Shown: positions 1 through 11,942 of the stretch, piece by piece
Numbering within the stretch: position 1 is the first letter of the stretch
How the letters are laid out: every line of letters begins with the position of its first letter
Assembly (NCBI RefSeq): GCF_902459465.1
Contig: NC_047082.1
Coordinates: 7,543,407-7,607,406, forward strand
Length of the DNA: 64,000 bases
From: Asterias rubens
Taxonomy: Eukaryota > Echinodermata > Asteroidea > Forcipulatida > Asteriidae
Direction: 5' to 3'
Translations under genes and position numbers: made by a program
The notes under the pieces: generated by a model
What the model saw: the letters and a program-made list of their open reading frames with translations, nothing else
The model's database searches: none
Told to the model about the DNA's origin: nothing

Positions 1-790
1 TTGGGGGGGGGGGGGGGGGGGGCAATTTAAATGCGTACGCGCGCGTGAGCCCCTCCCCCCTCCCCCCCCCCCCATTGATACATTGACCAATCACAGCTTG
101 GCTTAAAAAACTACCGGGAAAGGGTACTGGGAATAAAAGAATCATTTAATTAATGTCTACATTTAGCATTCCATCGGTTACCGAATTGAAAAACTACCTT
201 TCATTTTTTTGAAAACATTTTTGTAACTGTAGTACTTCACTAATTAGGAGATATTAAAAATAAGTAAGTTGGTTGGACAGACATTTTATACAAGTTAACC
301 AGTACAATTCGGCATTTTAAACTGCTACAAAAAAACATACTATGATAAGAAAAAAATGCTTGTAAAATAGTACTATTGATCATCAATCATTTACACGTTA
401 CCATTTTTATACTTATATGATGTAAATACAACTAAAAAGAATTAAAAATTCTGTCTAGGAAGATAATTTTACCCGCACACTAGAAATCTTGACGTAGAAA
501 GTGCCCAGCTTAGGTGGCCCTGGTATAATACTAAGGGCTTAGGGAGTTTCATACACTCATTTCAGCTGTAGGAAAGCACACAACATGCTACAACCTTTCC
601 TCCGATTAGCTGAGTTCCTTTTTTTTTCTCTTATCAGTTTTACCATTTAAAATTGAAAAATACTATGCAAAATCATTGAAATTGTGTAATTTCCTCTCTT
701 TTTTGGTGAAGTTACAGTTGCATGCCTGAATCTATGTGAAAGTATGTGGAGGTTTTCGAAGTGTATTAACACACAATGGTGTGCCTTATC
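1..790. other. No gene; G homopolymer at the left edge
   Basis: The window opens with a run of about 20 G followed by C-rich runs, then AT-rich DNA. No open frame with recognisable protein features and no RNA gene is visible. Confidence 0.6.
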
Positions 791-799
791 TTTTACTAA

Positions 800-1660
800 G
801 TTATTGTATACTCAGCATATTTTTGTACTTTTATTATACATAAAATAAGGAAAATAAATAAATAAATAACTAAATCAAAGACAGTGATGTAAGTGTTGAA
901 AAATATGCCTTGTGTAATTCTGAGCAAAATTTGAAAAAATGCCTTTTGTAACTTACAGCAAAAGTTGAAAAAGGGGATACAAGTGTAAATTTGAAGAAAA
1001 CAAAACAAAAAAAATGCTAGGCATTGTAAAGTTAAGAGCAAGGTTTTGAAAAAAGATACAAGGCTATTATAGCCTATAATATATAGCCTCGTGAAAATTT
1101 CAGGAACAATTTGATAAGTTCATAAGCCTTGTGAACATTTTCAGGAAAAATGTGATAAGTTCACAAGGCCTTGTGAATATTTTAAGGAAATATTGGGTTA
1201 GTTCACAAGGCCTTGTAAACGTTTTCATGAAATATGGGTTAAGTTCACAGGACCTTGTGAATATTTTCAGAAATATGGGTAAGTTCAAAAGGCCTTGTAA
1301 TAGTTTTCAGGAAATATGTGATAAGTTCACATTTTCAGCCTTGTGAACATTTTATCTGGTAAGTTGATAAGTTCACAAGGCTTATACCTTGCGAACATTT
1401 TCAGGAAAATGTTTAAAAGTTCACAAGGCTATATAATATTATAGCCTTGTGAACATTTTCAGAAAATAATCGATAAATTCACAAAATTTTGGAAACATTT
1501 TCTGGCAAAATTTGATAAGTTCGCAAGGCTAGCCTTGTGAATATTTTCAGGAAAACTTTGATAAATTCACACGGCTATATATGACCCCTTGTGATAATTT
1601 GTTTCTTCAATATTTGGCCGAAATTTGATAACAATGCTGGACTTCAAGGCTTACCCCCAT
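800..1660. repeat. Divergent left flank of the palindromic minisatellite
   Basis: Degenerate tandem units built around CCTTGTGAACATTTTCAGG and, further left, CCTTGTGTAA. They are older-looking relatives of the array at 2176-4760. Short open frames here are by-products of the repeat period. Confidence 0.75.
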
Positions 1661-1676
1661 GTTAGCTAAATGATTC

Positions 1677-2175
1677 TACGCACCAAAACCCATGTCCGGT
1701 ATGGCTTACCGCTGTAGCTACACGAATAACGTATTGGCTGGGAGCCGCGGGACCCGGGTTCAATTCCCACTGCCGTCTCTTTTTTTCTATTTTGCGTTGA
1801 CGTAGTGAGTGAATTATATAAGTAGTATAAAAATCATCTCCAAACACCAGCGGGCACTGTGGCGACACGGTGTACTGGATAGTTCAATTGCGTGCAATCC
1901 AGAGCTGGGACACCGGTTCGAATCCTACCTGTACCAAGAGGGACATGACTTTTACTGCTTGCACCAGTAATGGATTGGGGTCCGTCATGTCTATCCCCAA
2001 ATTAGGTGTGGATGAAGATATTCCGTGTGGGAGAGTAAAGGAGGGACCGGGACTGGCAAGTCCCTTAAGGGTTCTAATGGGTGATCACCACGCTGGTTTC
2101 GGCCAGACTTTGAGTCCCCTGAAAGCCTGGTCGTCACTCTGACTAACTCTTTGCACAAATTTACTCCAACTTTAT
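1677..2175 (+). repeat. Left arm of a ~500-bp inverted repeat with tRNA-like segments
   Basis: This arm is almost identical to the reverse complement of 4972-5468. I noticed one small difference near 1697 and drift at the inner end. It holds two tRNA-like stretches on the same strand. One ends in a B-box-like GGGTTCAATTCCC near 1755. The other ends in GGTTCGAATCC near 1914, followed by CTGTACCA-like sequence. The T-stem of the second barely pairs, so these are tRNA-derived remnants rather than working tRNA genes. The arms enclose about 2.8 kb of minisatellite, giving a very large foldback structure. Confidence 0.85.
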
Positions 2176-4760
2176 TTAACTTAAAAAACATATTTTGGCA
2201 AAATTTGATATGTTCACAAGGCCTTGTGAACATTTTCTGGAAAAAATTTATATGTTCACAAGGCCTTGTGAATGTTTTCTGGCAAAATTTGATAAGTTCA
2301 CAAGGCTATAGCATAAACATTCACAAAGCCTTGTGAACATTTTCTGGAAAAATTTGAACATTTTTGGGCAAAATTTGATAAGTTCACAAGGCCTTGTGAT
2401 CATTTTCTGGAAGAATTTGAAAATTTTTTGGCAAAATTTGATATGTTCATGAGGCTATATATAGCCTTGTGAATATTTTCTGGCAAAATTTGATAAGTTC
2501 ACAAGGCTATAGCCTTGTGAACATTTTCTGGAAAAAATTTATATGTTCACAAGGCCTTGTGAATGTTTTCTGGCAAAATTTGATAAGTGAACATTTTCTG
2601 GGAAAATTTGATATGTTCATATAGCCTTGTGAACATTTTCTGGCAAAATTTGATAAGTTCACAAGGCTATTGTGATTATTTTCTGGAAAAAATTTATATG
2701 TTCACAAGGCCTTGTGAGTATTTTCTGGCAAAATTTGATAAGTTCACAAGGCCTTGTAAATTTTTTCTGGCAAAATTTGATAAGTTCACAAGGCTATAGC
2801 CTTGTGAACATTTTCTGGAAGAATTTGAACATTTTTTGGCAAAATTTGATATGTTCACAAGGCCTTGTAAATTTTTTCTGGCAAAATTTGATAAGTTCAC
2901 AAGGCTTATAGCCTTGTGAACATTTTCTGGAAAAAAATTATATGTTCACAAGGCTTTATATGTTCACAAGGCTTGTGAACATTTTCTGGAAGAATTTGAA
3001 CATTTTTTGGCAAAATTTGATATGTTCATAAGGCTATATATAGCCTTGTGAATATTTTCTGGCAAAATTTGATAAGTTCACAAGGCTATAGCCTTGTGAA
3101 CATTTTCTGGAAAAAATTTATATGTTCACAAGGCCTTGTGAATGTTTTCTGGCAAAATTTGATAAGTGAACATTTTCTGGGAAAATTTGATATGTTCATA
3201 AGGCTATATATAGCCTTGTGAACATTTTCTGGCAAAATTTGATAAGTTCACAAGGCTTATAGCCTTGTGATTATTTTCTGGAAAAAATTTATATGTTCAC
3301 AAGGCCTTGTGAGTATTTTCTGGCAAAATTTGATAAGTTCACAAGGCCTTGTAAATTTTTTCTGGCAAAATTTGATAAGTTCACAAGGCTATAGCCTTGT
3401 GAACATTTTCTGGAAGAATTTGAACATTTTTGGGCACAATTTGATAAGTTCACAAGGCTATAGCCTTGTGAACATTTTCTGGAAAAATTTGAACATTTTT
3501 GGGCAAAATTTGATAAGTTCATAAGGCCTTGTGATCATTTTCTGGAAGAATTTGAAAATTTTTTGGCAAAATTTGATATGTTCATGAGGCTATATATAGC
3601 CTTGTGAATATTTTCTGGCAAAATTTGATAAGTTCACAAGGCCTTGTGAACATTTTCTGGAAAAAATTTATATGTTCACAAGGCCTTGTGAACGTTTTCT
3701 GGCAAAATTTGATAAGTGAACATTTTCTGGGAAAATTTGATATGTTCATAAGGCTATATATAGCCTTGTGAACATTTTCTGGCAAAATTTGATAAGTTCA
3801 CAAGTCTATAGCCTTGTGATTATTTTCTGGAAAAAATTTATATGTTCACAAGGCTTTATATGTTCACAAGGCTTGTGAACATTTTCTGGAAAAAATTGAA
3901 CATTTTTTGGCAAAATTTGATATGTTCATAAGGCTATATAGCCTTGTGAATATTTTCTGGCAAATTTTGACAAGTTCACAAGGCTATATAGCCTTGTGAA
4001 CATTTTCTGAAAACAATTGATATGTTCACAAGGTCATAGCCTTGTGAACATTTTCTGGAAGAATTTGAACATTTTTTGGCAAAATTTGATATGTTCACAA
4101 GGCCTTGTGAATGTTTTCTGGCAAAATTTGATAAGTTCACAAGGCTATATATAGCCTTGTGACTATTTTCTGGAAAAAATTGATATGTTCACAAGGCCTT
4201 GTGAATGTTTTCTGGCAAAATTTGATAAGTGAACATTTTCTGGGAAAATTTGATATGTTCATAAGGCTATATATAGCCTTGTGAACATTTTCTGGCAAAA
4301 TTTGATAAGTTCACAAGGCTATAGCCTTGTGAACACTTTTTCTGGCAAAATTTGATAAATTCACAAGGCTATAGCCTTATGTACATTTTTGGGCAACATT
4401 TGATAAGTTCACAAGGCTTATAGCCTTGTGAACATTTTCTGGAAAAATTTGAACATTTTCTGGCAAAATTTGATATGTTCACACGGCTATAGCCTTGTGA
4501 ACACTTTTTCTGGCAAAATTTGATAAATTCACAAGGACATTTTCTGGCAAAATTTGATAAGTTCACAAGGCCTTGTGAATATTTTCTGGCAAATATAGAA
4601 CATTTTCTGGCAAAATTTGATAAGTTCACAAGGCACATTTTGGGGCAAAATTTGATAAGTTCACAAGGCCTTGTGAACATTTTCTGGAAAAATGTTAACA
4701 AAATTTGATATAGCCACGTAAACATTTTCTGGCTAGTTTTTTCTAACTTCACAAGGCTGT
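2176..4760. repeat. Palindromic minisatellite array
   Basis: Tandem units of roughly 40-45 bp alternate GTTCACAAGGCCTTGTGAAC with ATTTTCTGGCAAAATTTGAT. The centre of the palindrome varies between units (AAGGCCTT, AAGGCTATAGCCTT, AAGGCTATATATAGCCTT), so many monomers can form a hairpin. Higher-order blocks are repeated, for example around 2400-2800 and 3000-3400. Long open frames on both strands follow from the repeat and are not genes. Confidence 0.9.
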
Positions 4761-4971
4761 AGCTGGACTTACCCCTTGTGATTCTTTTAAATTTTCACCC
4801 AAATTTACTTAAAGTGCTAAACTTAACCCTTGTGATTTTGTTCAGCTTTTGCCAAAATAAAAATGAACACGCTGACTTTAACCCGTCCTGTGATTATTAG
4901 TTGTTGGGGTCCAAATTGTTTAATTGTATTTAAAACCCGGTCTAAATACTTTGGTATATAGTTGCTAAAGT

Positions 4972-5468
4972 ATAAAGTTAAAGTAAATTTGTGCAAAGAG
5001 TTAGTCAGAGTGACGACCAGGCTTTCAGGGGACTCAAAGTCTGGCCGAAACCAGCGTGGTGATCACCCATTAGAACCCTTAAGGGACTTGCCAGTCCCGG
5101 TCCCTCCTTTACTCTCCCACACGGAATATCTTCATCCACACCTAATTTGGGGATAGACATGACGGACCCCAATCCATTACTGGTGCAAGCAGTAAAAGTC
5201 ATGTCCCTCTTGGTACAGGTAGGATTCGAACCGGTGTCCCAGCTCTGGATTGCACGCAATTGAACTATCCAGTACACCGTGTCGCCACAGTGCCCGCTGG
5301 TGTTTGGAGATGATTTTTATACTACTTATATAATTCACTCACTACGTCAACGCAAAATAGAAAAAAAGAGACGGCAGTGGGAATTGAACCCGGGTCCCGC
5401 GGCTCCCAGCCAATACGTTATTCGTGTAGCTACAGCGGTAAGCCATACAGGACATGGGTTTTGGTGCG
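4972..5468 (-). repeat. Right arm of the inverted repeat
   Basis: Reverse-complement partner of 1677-2175, with the same two tRNA-like segments in opposite orientation. The near-identity of the arms points to a young duplication or to gene conversion between arms. Confidence 0.85.
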
Positions 5469-5499
5469 TAATGTAATTTAGCTACAAGGGTGTAAGCTT

Positions 5500-5880
5500 T
5501 GCTGCTCATTCCTTGTAAAGTTGAAAAAGGACGCAAAAAGAGCAAATTTTGACTAAAAAGATGCAAGGCCTTGTGTAATTTAGAGCAAAACTAGAAAAAA
5601 AAAGTTGCAACGCTTTAACCTTGTGTATTTTCCTGTAAAATTTGAAAAAAGATGCAAGGCTATAGCCTTGTGTATTAAGGGCACAGTTTGACCGAAGAAG
5701 CAAAAAAGAGCAAACTTTGACTAAACAGATGCAAGGCCTTGTGTAATTTAGAACAAAATATGAAAAAGGTTGAAAGGCTATACTATAGCCTAGGCCTATA
5801 GCCTTGTGTAATTTAGTGAAAAGTTTGGAAAAAAGATGCAAGGCTACAGCCTGGTGTAATTTAGAGCAAAAATTGAATGT
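5500..5880. repeat. Degenerate right flank of the minisatellite
   Basis: Tandem ~40-60-bp units around ATGCAAGGCCTTGTGTAATT and GAGCAAAATTTGAAAAA, related to the units at 880-1060. The two outer flanks therefore match each other as well as the arms do. Confidence 0.7.
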
Positions 5881-7861
5881 GGGCCTGTGGGCCTGTGGGA
5901 AAATGATGTAGGCTTACACGACACTCACATCTGTATCTTCCAATGTATTTCACGGTGGAGAGCTAGTTATATCTTCCTTGAGAACCATTCCCAAGCAAGG
6001 TGGTTAGCCGAGTCTGGGTAACAAGGGAACAATCAGCAAAGGTACCAGCCTACTGGCGGTAGCTGGTATATTATCTTTGGGCCGTGGTCCATGACCAATA
6101 TTGGGCATCTCAGTTTTGTACTAGGGGCTGGTGATGAATAACACTTCAAGTACCGCACCGTGGCAGCCATTGGTGGTTTCTGTTCGTGTTTTCCCTTTTG
6201 TACACACGATGCACGAAACTGAAGCTCATGTGCAAAAGCACCCGGATCTTGTTGTGTTTCAACATCATTCGGACTGACCATGCAATTACAAACAATGAAG
6301 AAAAAGACCCCTCACTACAACGTGTTTTATATTTCCCAGATTATTTTATTCGCATCTTCTTATCAAAAACGGAAAAGAATATTCATTTAAAAAAATACCT
6401 GTACATTAAGAGAAATCTTTGAAAATTAAATTAAGTTTGAATAATTTTTGAAACAAGTTCAGCCCGGTTCGATGTTTCCTGCGAATGCTTCATTCAAAAG
6501 GCATTTTCTTGCGTCACATTATTGCCTAAACAGCGCATACCGATTATTGTGTCACCAGAAATAACTTCGCAGTGAGTATGAAGCGGGTTTTAGTTGTCAA
6601 TTGTTAAAAAATAATGCTTTAAATATTGCGTACCATTCTTAAAGTTGTCCTAGAGCACCAAACAGGCAACACGGTTTCTAAAATAATAATGAACATCTTT
6701 AGTAACAAATTAATACATTTCATGGCACATGAGTATCAAGTTAGGCAAGCAAAAAAAAACTTTACAGTTTTAGTAGATTCTTCGTAGTTCATCATGTACA
6801 TTAAACAAATAGCGAGCCGTGGGATCGCTCAAAAGCATAAACAACATCACTGAATAACGAAATAAATTTTATATTAAACGCACCGTCACTTCATCCAATC
6901 CGCTAAATGAAAACACGTTTCTGAACCAATATTTGGCAACAAGATTATAGCCTTCTTGACAAACGCCAAGAAGATTCTGTCCTCCCATAATTATGGCGAC
7001 CCGTGTGTAAAATGGTTCTGATATCGCCCTCTTTTGAATAAACCTCTCTCAGCCCATGTTAATTTCCCACTGGGGACAGAATTGGACAGATTTCCCAAAG
7101 CCACCTGCAATGCTTTCTTCGTCATAGTTATTGCAAACAATCGATAAAGAACAAATAATTATTTTTAAAATCCTACTAAAAGACTTTATTTAAGGGACCT
7201 ATGAAGGTGACTCAAATCTAAACGAGTTTGATTTTGAAAATCAATAAAGAAAAACATGGCATTAAAGAGTAAACCGATTTTATCTCGGGCCATTTCCATG
7301 TCATCCAATGAACTATAACTTCGGTATCGACTCCAAAGATGCCTGCATCCACCGATCACAGAATCCACAAAACTGTCCACATTTTGCTGTATGCGTCGAC
7401 ACTTCAAGTCAGCATTAGATCGTTGATCTTAGCCTATAGACCGTTATCATTCTGCCTCCATCTTGGGCAAGTTCCTCGTATCGAATAACAATAATGAAAG
7501 CTAATCATAATTTGGCAACTAGGAACCAGACTATTGTTCTTCAGGCCTTGGTTTGGTAACATTATTATAAATAGGAGAAGTGCAAGATGGCTGCACCCTG
7601 ATAGGGGTCAACTGGGTAGACAGAGCGCCCTCATTTGATAAGTTTTGCTGATAATACGCAGTTTATAATCAAAGTTGTCAAGATCGAGTAAACATTAGCC
7701 TGAACATCTTACGTCACACTTCGAGGCTCGTGAATAGCGCCAGAAACCTGCCTCCAGAGCCAGCGTGTATCTTATGCTTCAGTCGGGCGCGGCAAAACTC
7801 ACTGACGAAGTTTCAAGTTTGTTTCAAGGTAAAAGGAAAGTGACATCTTCTGGGTCCGCAG
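5881..7861. other. Intergenic; 3' flank of the divergent Rab gene
   Basis: No supportable gene. A minus-strand AATAAA-like signal lies about 670 nt beyond the Rab stop codon, near 7186, and is a possible but unproven polyadenylation signal. The stretch near 7495-7600 resembles 22360-22470 and is a dispersed repeat of unknown class. Confidence 0.45.
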
Positions 7862-10656
7862 CTAGCAAGAACAATTGGGTTTCAGTCCATCTTTCCATCT
7901 TAACTTCGAAGGATTTCCATTAGAATCAGGAGATGTTACCGCTACACTGTTGACTCGTTTCCTCGTCTGTTAAAATCAAGAATGAATTAAATAGCCATAA
8001 TAATAATAATAAAAGTGACCATTGACAATGCGTCATGTCTGTCTAAAAGAAACTCCTGGCGTAGGCGTAGGAGAGATGCAGAAGATGGTCCTACAATACA
8101 CGGATGACATTTATAGCACAAACAAAAGTTTCGGTGAGTGTTTGGGATGATGGTGATGGTGGGTGGGGGGTGGGGGTCGGGGGGGATGATGATGATGACC
8201 TACCTCTGTGACTTTATTTACAAGAAGGTAGGCCATGGACTCGAAAGCATCCGATATATTCGTGTTATCTTGGGCACTGGTCTCAAAGAACTTCAATCCA
8301 TGGCGTCTCGCAAACTAGGGATGGGAAAACAGAAAGAACATTATACACATGTAGTTGCGCAAATTTCTGCCATACTTTCTAAATTAGAATTTCCTAGTCT
8401 CCCCCAAGTTTCCCATTCAAGTTCACAATCTGCCAATGGATATAATCCTGATTTACAAAGCAGGTTGACACGGTCGAAATTGTTATTTCACAATATTTTT
8501 TATTTTGTAGGTATATATACCAAATTCGTTATTGTTTGTTTTGACAGTTTAACTTTTGTACATAAAGTGATCCGGCCACCAACAAATTCGGAGCCTAAAG
8601 TTCACTTCGGATTATGATCATTGGTTGCACTTTCTTTCTGACTTCTATTTCTCGCGTAGATAAACAAGTACAGTTTTAAATGCAGAAACATTCAAAGATA
8701 CAGCCATGAGCAATTAAAATACAGAGGCAGGAAAAAGAAACAGCTGGAGCCGGAAGGATTGACTAAAAAACAAACACAGTTCCTGGGGTAAAGAGGCTCG
8801 TTAAGGTGTTTGGTTCATCTTTCCTTTTTCTTATTTTTAGCGGAGAGGGGAAAGAAAATGATGGGTCAAATCTTACCTCTTCGCCGGCTTCAAATGAAAC
8901 CACACGCTGCTCGACCGTGTCGCACTTATTTCCCAACAAAATGATATCCACATCCTCCGGGGCGTACTAAGATCAAAGATGGGAAATAAAACTGCTTCAT
9001 AGTTCTTAGAATAATACAAAACTTATTAGACGTTTGTGTTGTTTGTCCTTGGATGGTTCTGTCTAGCGACAAAGTGAGAGTTTGATTTTTAATAGTTCTC
9101 CTAAATAGATTGTTTCTCTATATGTACATATAATCGTATTATGGTTCCAGGCAACATTACTAAACTGCAGATGACAAGCTGCCATAATAAAATATTTCCA
9201 ACTATTATGCCTGTGAATCCAACCCTAACTTGCCTTTACCGTTTTGATATCTGAGAGCCAACCGTTTAGGCCCTCTAGAGTCCTCCCCTCTGTGACGTCA
9301 TAGACGAGCATGACACCAGCCGCACCACGGTAGTACGCTTGCGTCATGGATCGAAACCTCTCCTGTCCCGAAGTGTCCCATAACTGCATCTTAAGCAATC
9401 GGTCTTGTACTTGAACGCATCTAATCTTGAAATCCAAACCTGAGATTTATCAAAAGGAAGTTTTGAGAATGGGTGATTTGATTTAAACTACATCTCATTC
9501 AGATAGTTTCCATACAATAATGTTTAACTCGTACATGGAATGTTAAATGCATATACATGTACTCTCTCTTTCTAAAAACAAAACCAAAACACTTTTGTAC
9601 ATTCATACAAGTGCATTTTCCCTTTCAAACAGTATTACGTATGTCACTTGTGAAACTCGTTGCGTTTGACAGGCATGTGTGGTAAAATAATACTTCAAAT
9701 TGAAACCGAAATTCGCAAAGCGATATCAGGGATGGGCTGATGATAACAATGGGCGCCATAGAAGTTGGGCACATAGTAACAACACCAAAAAGCAATAAAC
9801 ATGTAAAGTCAAATCTTGCTCTATGTGTAAATTTGTTAACAAAGCTAGCAGTCTTTTTCTTTGGCTTGGGCGACTAGTGAAACCCGGCGGGATTCAAATA
9901 GTTGCGGCTTCGGCATGCTAGTCACACTAGTCGCCCCTTAATTGACCCTATGAACCGTAACGGTTCAGTATTTATCTACCATGTGTCAGTGACAGGTCCA
10001 GAAACAGGGCTGTGATAGATGAGTTTGGGGTCACACTCGAAATCGTATCGAGATTAAACTAAAGGTTACGAAACAAACTGTGACGCATGCGCAGAGCTAG
10101 AACAATGAGCTAAAACCGACATGTTTAAAAACGTGTCTAGCAATTGAAATGTTTACGTCGAAAGTTCACTAAACTACTTCAGAAGGAAATTAGGTCAAAG
10201 CGTCAAGTTATTCCGGAATTCACCGAGACACACAAAACTTGTGTTGACAGTGTCAACTTTGCCACCAATTAGTGTTATAGCTTATGTTTGAGTCCCCTCA
10301 AGCCCTTTTCACGCGAGATCCGAAAACCGATGTCCCTTGTTGTGGGCGCCAGTTGTCTGTCCCAAAAGTTGTTTGTGATAAACATGACAGGGAGCTTTGC
10401 TGAGTTTCATAGGATTAGGAACCTAATTTAATTAACAAACAACAACAACAACAACAACAACAATTTCAACAACAACAAACATGCCCTTACCTAGGGTTGC
10501 CTTGCATTTACACGGGAATTCCCCGTCAACAAAACGTCTTAGAATGCACGTCTTGCCGACACTGGAGCCCCCGACTAGTAGAATCTTATAGGGATGGTCC
10601 TTGTGGGGAATCCCTGTGTCTGTGTCCCTTGTGTGTCGCGCCAGCACTCCGTTCAT
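7862..10656 (-). CDS. Divergent Rab-family small GTPase, five coding exons
   Basis: Membrane-trafficking GTPase of 223 aa assembled from exons 10656-10491, 9439-9240, 8966-8877, 8314-8204 and 7966-7862. Every intron is GT-AG and the phases agree (1, 0, 0, 0). What is seen: P-loop GGSSVGKT at residues 29-36, switch I ending KATLGLDF, WDTSGQERF, GNKCD, and ETSAQ where most Rabs have SAK. The C-terminus is PNCSC, a CXC double-geranylgeranylation motif, so it should be membrane-anchored. An acceptor-like site 5 nt before the ATG suggests a further 5' non-coding exon that I could not place. WDTAGQ to WDTSGQ and SAK to SAQ are unusual changes in G3 and G5. I do not recognise an ortholog; it may be a lineage-specific Rab. 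Intron positions match the Rab10 locus and the 18-21.5 kb Rab, pointing to tandem duplication. Confidence 0.92.
10436..10480. repeat. (AAC)n microsatellite
   Basis: Simple trinucleotide run lying just downstream of the donor of the first coding exon of the divergent Rab. Confidence 0.9.
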
Positions 10657-10693
10657 TATCACTGTAAGGTCAAAATAAATACAAATACAAATG

Positions 10694-10945
10694 TTAAGCG
10701 TCCCGGTGTCGGATGCAATTGTGTCCGCCATGCTTGTAAAAAAATGGCGAACGTGTTCCGTCGACCAAGGGCGTTTAATTTACTGCAAGGACGCTTTTGC
10801 ACGGGAGCGGACACAATTGCATTATGCAGCAGCGTCTGGGCGGACACGATTGCATATGCAAAACCGTCCGGCGGACATTATTGCATAAGCACTAATGTTC
10901 TCCGGATAGTATTGCATAGAGGACATAATTGCATGTGACACCGGC
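10694..10945. repeat. MITE-like element with repeated GCGGACACAATTGCAT
   Basis: The ends CCGGTGTCGGATGCAATTGT and ACATAATTGCATGTGACACCGG are inverted copies. Inside, GCGGACA-N-ATTGCAT recurs four or five times in tandem (about 10808, 10840, 10872, 10920). It lies directly upstream of the coding start of the divergent Rab, within its presumed 5' intron. Confidence 0.7.
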
Positions 10946-11689
10946 ACTGATTTATTACCACGACCCGCTGGCTAACGGGTAACCTTTCAGATGCAGTAGA
11001 AGTTAAACAAAGTAGAGTTAGGTATTATTATCAGCTGGTCATTGTACAGGTTTTGGTATGGTTGTTACATAACCAAAATAAACAACTGTTGTTGTACATG
11101 TATTAGGAGACTATTTTACACGCCGACCATTGGTATCTATAATAATAATAACCTTGGAGGCATAATCCACCAGATAGAAGCTGAGAAGCCGAGTTGCGAA
11201 GGACGCTGCTACAATGTGTTTGGTCTGCAGTCCAATGCCAAATGACCCGTGACCACAAGAAGTAAGCAGAAACCAATTATGCTTACCAGGATAAGGTTGC
11301 CAGCCAATAGAAGAATATCACGAGTACAATTTGTGACTGGTATCCTGCCCATTTCTGCTATCCGATAGCAGCAAATTGATTAGCAATATTTTCTGCTTTA
11401 AAAGCAGCTCTATGTGGAAATTGGGCCCAGGAAACTAAATAATCTTCTTATCTGGCCTATAACCCGACGAGGTTGGAATTGTCTAGTCGAAACGTCAAGA
11501 CCAACCATCTTCAGAGGTACCAACCACCCTTGAATTTACACGCAGTGCAACCGTATGATTTCTCACCACTCCATCCCCCATGCTCCATCCAGAACCTCGA
11601 CGTACTGTGTTGTCATTTTAGCCTTCATCCCCATGAAGAAACTATCCAAGCCGAACTTTTATTCGGAAAGGGTATACCTTTTTTTTTTT

Positions 11690-11805
11690 TTTTTTCACAG
11701 GACTCGGGGAAAGTACTGAGTATACAGTGCTAACACACATCGGTGTATGGGTAAAAACCAAAATTAATATTCTTTATCCCCGATGCAAATTTAACATCTA
11801 TTATA
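11690..11805 (+). repeat. SINE 3' tail fragment
   Basis: Contains the tail shared with the full SINE copies at 32060 and 38805: CACAGGACTCGGGGAAAGTA, ACACACATCGGTGTATGGGT, and the end TTTATCCCCGATGCAAATTT. The tRNA-like head is missing and a T-run precedes it. Confidence 0.75.
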
Positions 11806-11942
11806 AGGGTATACCAAACAAAGGCCTCTGTAGGGTTTGTCCATAAAGCAAGGACTTTCTCTCTCTAGGTTTTGTCTGCGATTGGACGCATTAAAGGATG
11901 GAAACTGTTGTTGTATTGTGTACTTGTGAAAGGAGCACAGTG

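Noticed and set aside
1868-1945. Possible tRNA gene
   Set aside because: The B-box is good, but the T-stem has only two pairs and the acceptor stem is imperfect; it occurs within a repeat arm, so it is a tRNA-derived remnant.
1870-2142. 90-codon open frame with an identical opposite-strand copy at 5005-5277
   Set aside because: It lies inside the inverted-repeat arm across a tRNA-like segment; the duplication is of DNA, with no protein-like features, start context or splice sites.
2176-4760. CRISPR-like regularly spaced palindromic repeats
   Set aside because: Spacers are not unique, units are contiguous and degenerate, and the genome is eukaryotic.
8138-8617. 159-codon plus-strand open frame
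   Set aside because: Antisense shadow of a Rab coding exon (8204-8314) and its flanking G-rich intron.
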